44,014 nt of DNA, taken from the NCBI GenBank assembly GCA_903921205.1, contig CAIXPF010000186.1, positions 1-44,014 on the forward strand, written 5' to 3'. The notes beneath the pieces are model-generated. The model had not been told where the DNA came from, ran no database searches, and saw nothing but the letters and a program-made list of their open reading frames with translations. This document shows positions 38,984-44,014 of this stretch, in pieces. Both the position numbers and the translations under genes were made by a program. This stretch comes from an uncultured Acidimicrobiia bacterium. Lineage in GTDB: Bacteria; Actinomycetota; Acidimicrobiia; Acidimicrobiales; CAIXPF01. The first letter of the stretch is position 1. Each line of letters starts with the position of its first letter.

Positions 38984-40225
38984 TCAGGTCCGGCGCCAGG
39001 GGCCGTCGTCGGTACGCGGTTCCTTGGGCAGGCCGAGCACCCGTTCGCCGATGATGTTGCGCTGCACCTGGCTGGTGCCGGCGTAGATGGTGCCGGCCCG
39101 GGCCCGCATCGACACCTCGTTCCACGAACGCGACGACGACGGCGAGCCGACGGCGTCGCCGGCGATGCCCGAGGCCGCAGCCCGGCCCGCCATCACCATC
39201 GCGTCGGCACCGTGGATGTCCACGGCGAGCTGCGTGACCTCGCGGTGGTACTCGGACCACAGCAGCTTCATCAACGACGACTCCGGGCCCGGCCGGTCAC
39301 CGGCGAGGGTACGGGTCAGGGTCCGCATGCCCAGGTAGCGCATGACCTCGACCTGGCTGTGGCACCACGCCAGCTTCTGGCGCACCATCGGGCTCGCGGT
39401 CGCCCCGCGTTCGTCCGCCACCGCCAACAGCCGGTCGAGCTCCTCGCGATAGGTGATGTACAGCGACGTGGCCCGGCCGCCGCGCTCGAACCCGAGCAAG
39501 GTGTTGGCCACCGCCCAGCCGTTGTCGACCTCGCCGATGACGTTGCCCTTCGGGGTGCGGGCGTCGGTGAAGAACACCTCGTTGAACTCGTGCCCACCGA
39601 TGATGTTGACGATCGGCCGGACCTCGACCCCGGGCTGGTCCATCGGGACCAGAAGGAAGCTGATACCGGCGTGCTTGGGGTTGTGCGGGCTGGTGCGGCA
39701 CAGCACGAAGATCCAGTTGGCGGTGTGGCCGGCCGAGGTCCAGATCTTCTGGCCGTTGACCACCCACTCGTCACCGTCGAGCTCCGCCCGGCAACCCAGG
39801 TTGGCCAGGTCCGATCCGGCGTCGGGCTCCGAATAGCCCTGGCACCAGCGGTCCTCACCGGAGAGGATGCGGGGGATGTAGTGCTTCTTCTGCTCCTCGG
39901 TACCCCACACCATGATCGTCGGGCCCACCATGCCGATGCCGAAACCGTCGTTGGGCACACCCTGCGGTACGCCGGCGCGGGCGAACTCCTCGTTGATGAT
40001 GACCTGCTCGATCTGGCTGAGACCCACGCCGCCGTACTCGGTGGGCCAGGCCACCGCCAGCAGCCTGTTCTCGGCCAACGTGGTCCGCCACGACTCGACG
40101 AAGGCGCTGCGCTCGGCCGATCCGAGCGCACCGAGGCCCTTCCAGTCGGCCGGCAGGTGCTCCGCCAGGAACGCCTTGATCTTGGCCCGGAAGGCCTGGG
40201 CCTCGGCGCTGTAGGTCGGATCCAT
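38984..40225 (-). CDS. Acyl-CoA dehydrogenase (FadE-like)
   Basis: 413 aa. Recognisable are WPTEYGGVGLSQIEQVIINE, the FAD/substrate loops QGYSEPDAGSDLANL and GQKIWTSAGHTANW, and the C-terminal TIYAGTSQVQRNIIGERVLG. At the position of the usual catalytic Glu this last motif has Ala (YAGTS rather than YEGTS), as in several actinobacterial FadE proteins whose base lies elsewhere or that work in alpha-beta heterotetramers. A GGAGGGC ribosome-binding site precedes the ATG at 40225; the open frame extends to 41053 without similarity. No paired acyl-CoA dehydrogenase is adjacent. It ends 101 bp before dop. Confidence 0.92.
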   Translation of the reverse strand: MDPTYSAEAQAFRAKIKAFLAEHLPADWKGLGALGSAERSAFVESWRTTLAENRLLAVAWPTEYGGVGLSQIEQVIINEEFARAGVPQGVPNDGFGIGMVGPTIMVWGTEEQKKHYIPRILSGEDRWCQGYSEPDAGSDLANLGCRAELDGDEWVVNGQKIWTSAGHTANWIFVLCRTSPHNPKHAGISFLLVPMDQPGVEVRPIVNIIGGHEFNEVFFTDARTPKGNVIGEVDNGWAVANTLLGFERGGRATSLYITYREELDRLLAVADERGATASPMVRQKLAWCHSQVEVMRYLGMRTLTRTLAGDRPGPESSLMKLLWSEYHREVTQLAVDIHGADAMVMAGRAAASGIAGDAVGSPSSSRSWNEVSMRARAGTIYAGTSQVQRNIIGERVLGLPKEPRTDDGPWRRT

Positions 40226-40467
40226 GGGTGCCCTCCGGGAGCCGGACCGCGAGGTGCGGTCGTCGACCGCCACGCTACGGCGTCGGTGACGCCGCCCGCA
40301 CGGCGTAGGGAGGTCTTGTCGGGTAGCGGCACCGCTCGTCTCCTGTGTCCGGCAGGGTGCAATCCGCTCCTCGGTCCATCGCCGCCGACGATGGGTAGCG
40401 CCGAACCCGGAGCCCACCCCCTCCGTGGGAACGGACCGTGACCGACGACCCGGCGCATCGGGGCCGG

Positions 40468-40473
40468 TAGCCT
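40468..40473 (+). promoter_or_regulatory. Putative -10 element (TAGCCT)
   Basis: TANNNT hexamer exactly 7 nt before the ATG at 40481, no ribosome-binding site; leaderless transcript likely. The rest of the divergent region 40226-40467 shows no gene. Confidence 0.45.
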
Positions 40474-40480
40474 CCCGGGC

Positions 40481-41350
40481 ATGGCAGCAGTGGCGTTCGT
40501 GGGACTCGGGGTGATGGGCGGGCCGATGGCCGGGCACCTGGCCCGGGCCGGGCATACCGTGACGGTGTACAACCGCACCACCCCCAAGGCCGTGGCATGG
40601 GTCGACGCCAACGGCGGGCAGCCTGCCGCCTCCCCCCGGCTGGCGGCGGAGGGGGCCGATGCCGTCTTCCTGTGCGTCGGCCGCGACGACGACGTGCGAT
40701 CGGTGGTGCTCGGCCCCGACGGCGTGCTCGCCGCCATGCGGCGCGGGTCGGTGCTGGTCGACCACACGACGGCCTCGGCAGACCTCGCCCGCGAGCTGGC
40801 GACCACCTGCCACGCCCACGGGGTCGGCTTCGTCGACGCCCCGGTGTCGGGCGGCCAGGCCGGAGCCGTGAACGGAGCGCTCACCGTGATGTGCGGCGGC
40901 GCACAGGACCATTTCGACGTGGTCGCCCCGATCATCGACGCCTATGCCAAGGCCTGCACCCTGATGGGCCCCGCCGGCAGCGGCCAGCTGACCAAGATGG
41001 TCAATCAGCTGGCCATCGCCGGGATCGTCCAGGGCCTGTCCGAGGCCATGCACTTCGCCGCCCGGGCCGGCCTCGACGTCGACCAGGTCATCGACGTCAT
41101 CGGCAAGGGCGCAGCCCAGTCATGGCAGCTGGACAATCGCGGCCGCACCATGTGGCGGGGTGAGTTCGACTTCGGGTTCGCCGCCGAATGGATGCGCAAG
41201 GACCTCGAGATCTGCCTCGACGAGGCCCGTCGCAACGGCGCCCAGCTCCCCCTCGCGGCCCTCGTCGACCAGCTCTACGCCCAGGTCATCGCCCGCGGCG
41301 GAGCCCGTTGGGACACCTCGAGCCTGATCCACCTGCTCGACAACCCGTGA
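40481..41350 (+). CDS. 3-hydroxyisobutyrate dehydrogenase-family oxidoreductase
   Basis: 289-aa beta-hydroxyacid dehydrogenase. N-terminal Rossmann motif VGLGVMGGPMAGHL (7-20), substrate-binding signature FVDAPVSGGQAGAVNG, and the catalytic Lys172 in GSGQLTKMVNQ are all present. The family oxidises 3-hydroxyisobutyrate (valine breakdown), tartronate semialdehyde and similar compounds with NAD(P)+. A role in valine catabolism would fit the branched-chain-type oxoacid dehydrogenase and acyl-CoA dehydrogenases in this window, but they are not adjacent. Asn at the end of beta-2 (VYNRT) favours NADP(H). Confidence 0.93.
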   Translation: MAAVAFVGLGVMGGPMAGHLARAGHTVTVYNRTTPKAVAWVDANGGQPAASPRLAAEGADAVFLCVGRDDDVRSVVLGPDGVLAAMRRGSVLVDHTTASADLARELATTCHAHGVGFVDAPVSGGQAGAVNGALTVMCGGAQDHFDVVAPIIDAYAKACTLMGPAGSGQLTKMVNQLAIAGIVQGLSEAMHFAARAGLDVDQVIDVIGKGAAQSWQLDNRGRTMWRGEFDFGFAAEWMRKDLEICLDEARRNGAQLPLAALVDQLYAQVIARGGARWDTSSLIHLLDNP

Positions 41351-41426
41351 GCACCACACACCGCCCGCCCACCTGTGCGCTACACGGATCGACCGGACCG
41401 GGAACCGACCCGCAGGAGCGGACGCC

Positions 41427-42089
41427 ATGACCCACCCGACCGACCGGCACCCGACCCGGCTGGTGATCGTCGGAGCCGGCGGGTTCGGGCACGAGGTCCT
41501 CGATCTGGTGGAACGGGCAACCGCCGCCGGAGCCGATCTCGCATTCGTCGGCTTCCTCGACGACGGCGAGCCCGACCGGGCCGGGCTGCAGCGACGCAAC
41601 GCTGCGCACCTCGGCCCGACCCACGCGATGCCACCCGGGTGCGCGTTCCTCATCGGCATCGGCGATCCGGTCGTCCGAGCGCGCCTCGACGACCAACTGC
41701 GCGGCATCGGCGGTGAGGCTCCGGCGCTGATCGACCCCGCCGCATCTCTCGGCAGCAACGTCTCGCTCGGAACCGGCACGTTCCTGCTCGCCGGGGCCCG
41801 GGTGTCGACCAATGCCCGGCTCGGCCGTCACTGCCACGTCAACCTCAACGCCGTCGTGGGCCACGACGGGATCCTCGGCGACTGCGTGTCCGTCAGTCCC
41901 GGCGCGAACCTCGGTGGCGCGGTGCGCGTCGGGGACCGGGTGATGATCGGCACCGGCGCGAACGTCCTGCCCGGGGTGACCATCGGCGATGATGTCGTCA
42001 TCGGTGCCGGCGCCGTGGTGGTCGGCGACGTTGCCGCGGGCAGCGTCGTCGTCGGCAACCCGGCCCGCCAGATCCGGTCGCGACCGTGA
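41427..42089 (+). CDS. NeuD/PglD-type sugar O- or N-acyltransferase
   Basis: 220 aa. N-terminal PglD-like nucleotide-sugar domain (RLVIVGAGGFGHEVLDLVER) followed by a left-handed beta-helix of hexapeptide repeats (LGSNVSLGTGTFLLAGARVS, then GDRVMIGTGANVLPG). The catalytic His is in VVGHDG (His146). Enzymes of this type acetylate amino-sugars for surface polysaccharides or glycoproteins using acetyl-CoA, as trimers. An AGGAGCGG ribosome-binding site precedes the ATG. It converges with the glycosyltransferase gene; the three genes to its right also look like glycan genes. Confidence 0.9.
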   Translation: MTHPTDRHPTRLVIVGAGGFGHEVLDLVERATAAGADLAFVGFLDDGEPDRAGLQRRNAAHLGPTHAMPPGCAFLIGIGDPVVRARLDDQLRGIGGEAPALIDPAASLGSNVSLGTGTFLLAGARVSTNARLGRHCHVNLNAVVGHDGILGDCVSVSPGANLGGAVRVGDRVMIGTGANVLPGVTIGDDVVIGAGAVVVGDVAAGSVVVGNPARQIRSRP

Positions 42090-42110
42090 CGCAGGCGCGG
42101 CGTCCGGCGG

Positions 42111-42887
42111 TCAGGGCTGCAGACCGAACTCCTGGCGGAACCGGGCGGTGACCAGGCGCGGTGGCCGGCGCAGCACCTTGGCCGGAAGGCCGGCGATCGA
42201 GCGCAGCACGAGCCGTTCACGAACCAGATCACCGGTGGCCCGGATGTTCTCGCCGTGCAGCACCAGGTACACGGCCCCCGGGAACGGCAGGCTCGCCAAC
42301 GTCTCGCCGCTGTCGAGCTGCGTGCGCTGGTGGTCGAACCACAACGAGCCGGGCGGGAGGCGCAGTCCGCCCCGGAAGGCCACCGACTCCTCCCGGAAGA
42401 ACTCGCCGACGATCCGCTCCCCGAGGATCAACGACGAACCACACAGCTCGGCGAAGCCGCGCCGCTCCCGCAGCACCACCGGCCGGCCCGACGGCCAGAT
42501 GTAGCCCTGCCGGCACACCCATCCGGGCGTATCGGGGTTCGCTGCGACGAACGCAGCGAGCCGCACGCTGACCACGTCGTCGGCATCGACGGCCATGACG
42601 TGCGTCGGCCGGTAGCGGCGCGCGAAGTCGATGCCGGCGAGCAGGCGGCGGGCCTTGTCGTTCTCCATCGTGGCCCAATCGTGCGGGATCGGCAGGCTCA
42701 CCGGGAGATAGTCGACGTTGGGATGTTCCAACGCATCGTCGGGCGGGGTGTCGTGCACGACGACGACCCGATACGCGGGCGACGTCTGCCGGGTCAGGCT
42801 CGCGACCGTCCGCCGGACCATGGCCGAGAACCGGGTCCAGTCGTCGCTGAGCTCCGCCGGCTTGACGGTCACCACGAAGATCAGCAC
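42111..42887 (-). CDS. Putative GT-A glycosyltransferase
   Basis: 258 aa. VLIFVVTVKPAELSDDW, SLTRQTSPAYRVVVVHDTPP and the DxD-like AVDADDVVS follow the plan of GT-A (family 2-like) glycosyltransferases: strand, loop, nucleotide-binding Asp, and metal-binding DxD. The later part (WICRQGYIWPSGRP-type region, GRIVGEFF, LVLHGENIRATG) could form the acceptor side. Donor and acceptor are unknown. The GTG at 42887 overlaps the FkbM stop by 7 bp and is where similarity begins; the longer frame to 43052 is antisense-like. Confidence 0.75.
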   Translation of the reverse strand: MLIFVVTVKPAELSDDWTRFSAMVRRTVASLTRQTSPAYRVVVVHDTPPDDALEHPNVDYLPVSLPIPHDWATMENDKARRLLAGIDFARRYRPTHVMAVDADDVVSVRLAAFVAANPDTPGWVCRQGYIWPSGRPVVLRERRGFAELCGSSLILGERIVGEFFREESVAFRGGLRLPPGSLWFDHQRTQLDSGETLASLPFPGAVYLVLHGENIRATGDLVRERLVLRSIAGLPAKVLRRPPRLVTARFRQEFGLQP

Positions 42888-43657
42888 GGCCGTCCCGGCT
42901 CCGCGTCGCCGGCCGCGCTCACCCGTTGCCCGTTGCCCGTTCGACGCAACAGCACGCTGTCCCCGGCGCGGCCGACCTCGGCGTAGGACCCCGCCACCCT
43001 TTTCGCGACCAGGTCGCCGGCGAGGTCCTCCACCAGGACGTGCTGCGGCCACGATTGCGGCGGCACCCCGGCGAGGATCGCGTCGAGCAGCTCGACGTCG
43101 AGCCCCTCGCAGTCGAGGTGCAGCAGGTGCGGACCGTGCCCGAACCGGTCATGGAACCGATCGAACAGCTCGGTGATCGCGATGGCCGGCACGGTCTGCG
43201 CGGTCACCTCGGAGCCCGCCGAGGTCGCCCACTCCTCGACGTGTTCACGGAGCAGGCTCGAGGTGTTGCCGACGCGGGAGGTGTCGTGGAACAGGGTGGC
43301 AGAGGTCCTGCCCCCGGCCGGCAGCACCGCGGCATGGATGAACGTATCGCCACGCCGGAACAGCTTCCACTGCAAGGCGTAGGCACCCTCGGCGTCGATG
43401 CTCCAGCCCCGCCAGCCCCGGCGACGCAACGACCACGAGTTGCTGAGCACCACCGGTTGATAGGCCCCGATCTCGAGGTAGGTCCCCGTCGGAGGCAGGT
43501 GCGCGGCCAGCAGGGCCTGCTCGCCGTACTGCGAGGTATCGCGACGCAGCAGATACCGGGCGTTGCGCACCGCGTCGCGCGCCGGTCGGGGCAACGCGAA
43601 CACCATGCGGGTCAGCACGCGGACCGGCAGCGCCAACGCTCGGGTCCGGATGGTCAT
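42881..43657 (-). CDS. FkbM-family methyltransferase
   Basis: 258 aa. After a 40-residue basic, helical N-terminus comes SQYGEQALLAAHL and the SAM-binding motif GTYLEIGAYQPVVLSN, then RRRGWRGWSIDAEG, and LLHLDCEGLDVELLDAI, the set typical of FkbM/Methyltransf_21 proteins. These O-methylate sugars or other hydroxyls, often within polysaccharide clusters. Its start overlaps the stop of the upstream short ORF as ATGA, and its stop overlaps the glycosyltransferase start, so three genes are coupled. Confidence 0.9.
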   Translation of the reverse strand: MTIRTRALALPVRVLTRMVFALPRPARDAVRNARYLLRRDTSQYGEQALLAAHLPPTGTYLEIGAYQPVVLSNSWSLRRRGWRGWSIDAEGAYALQWKLFRRGDTFIHAAVLPAGGRTSATLFHDTSRVGNTSSLLREHVEEWATSAGSEVTAQTVPAIAITELFDRFHDRFGHGPHLLHLDCEGLDVELLDAILAGVPPQSWPQHVLVEDLAGDLVAKRVAGSYAEVGRAGDSVLLRRTGNGQRVSAAGDAEPGRPC

Positions 43658-43911
43658 GCTGCACGACGTCCTTCAGGGAGACCGCTCGGACCGCTCCGAA
43701 CCGCAGGCACCGCCACCTCACGCTCCCGGTGAGCAGAGCGTAGAGCCTCACCGCCGCGCGGCAGGAGCCGCACGTCCTGTATCCGAGTCACTGCCCCGGA
43801 GGCACTGAACGCCGCTGCATCGCCGAGCACGTCGGATGTCAAGACACCCTCGGCGAAGGCCGCGACCTCCGCATGGTTCTCGTAGGCGACGATCAGGACG
43901 AGTACGCGCAC
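43654..43911 (-). CDS. Short ORF with glycosyltransferase-2-like N-terminus, probably truncated
   Basis: About 85 aa from a GTG at 43911 (AGGA 8-11 nt upstream). VRVLVLIVAYENHAEVAAFA resembles the first strand and helix of family 2 glycosyltransferases (VxVVIVAYN), but the nucleotide-binding Asp/DxD segments are absent and the rest (SGAVTRIQDVRLLPRGGEAL) is not recognisable. Either a small unrelated protein or a glycosyltransferase shortened by deletion or frameshift. The ATGA overlap with the FkbM gene argues it is still translated. From 43912 to the window end nothing is recognised. Confidence 0.5.
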   Translation of the reverse strand: MRVLVLIVAYENHAEVAAFAEGVLTSDVLGDAAAFSASGAVTRIQDVRLLPRGGEALRSAHREREVAVPAVRSGPSGLPEGRRAA

Positions 43912-44014
43912 CAGCCGATTCCTCAGACTCACGGCGACGGCGGCCACCGGCGGCCCCCATGACCGGCCGGGTCCGCCACCGGCAGGGGACCTTCGACCCA
44001 CACCACCGTTCAGC

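Overview
The window comes from a high-GC actinobacterium. The evidence is a mycothione reductase, a complete Pup-proteasome gene set (dop, pup, prcB, prcA, pafA, pafB, pafC), a HelY-type helicase beside tatC, and an actinobacterial-style MapB. The mix of acyl-CoA dehydrogenases, Thr-rich LysM/lytic transglycosylase and poorly characterised proteins fits class Acidimicrobiia best. That placement is inference; no rRNA is present to settle it.

Left part (1-7.8 kb, minus strand): an SDR oxidoreductase, then a tightly packed operon reading E1-alpha, E1-beta, E2, E3 of a 2-oxoacid dehydrogenase complex (branched-chain type most likely), then a J-domain protein and the ribosome-assembly GTPase RsgA. 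From 7.8 to 10.7 kb lies a less orderly stretch: a decayed amino-acid permease, a protein that looks like an SMC/ABC-type ATPase stripped of its nucleotide-binding motifs, and two small orphan genes, one behind a perfect LexA-type SOS box.

Middle part (10.7-23.9 kb): an acyl-CoA dehydrogenase, an isocitrate lyase/PEP mutase family enzyme and mycothione reductase on the minus strand; a Xer-type recombinase, MapB and a large putative RNA-binding protein on the plus strand; then a zinc ribbon, Nudix hydrolase, GNAT acetyltransferase, a conserved hypothetical, a secreted LysM lytic transglycosylase, a two-domain ThyX-like protein and a lipid-kinase-like protein on the minus strand.

Right part (24-39 kb): the helY-tatC-tatB operon and the Pup-proteasome locus. 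Order on the minus strand is dop, pup, prcB, prcA, pafA, pafB, pafC; pafC is separated from tatB by a ClC channel, lepB, a glycerophosphodiester phosphodiesterase and two small genes. Dop activates Pup by deamidating its C-terminal Gln, PafA ligates Pup to substrates, and PrcA/PrcB form the 20S core. The ATPase ring Mpa/ARC is not in the window. Short direct repeats overlap the stop codons of helY, pafA, pup and dop, and the prcA ribosome-binding site lies in a hairpin. The last 5 kb carry an acyl-CoA dehydrogenase, a 3-hydroxyisobutyrate dehydrogenase-like enzyme, and the edge of a surface-glycan cluster (NeuD-type acetyltransferase, glycosyltransferase, FkbM methyltransferase, truncated glycosyltransferase-like ORF).

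Several genes have a TANNNT -10 element 6-8 nt before the start codon, which suggests leaderless transcripts. No rRNA, tRNA, CRISPR array, intact insertion sequence or replication origin was seen. Assignments rest on reading motifs by eye; no database search was possible.
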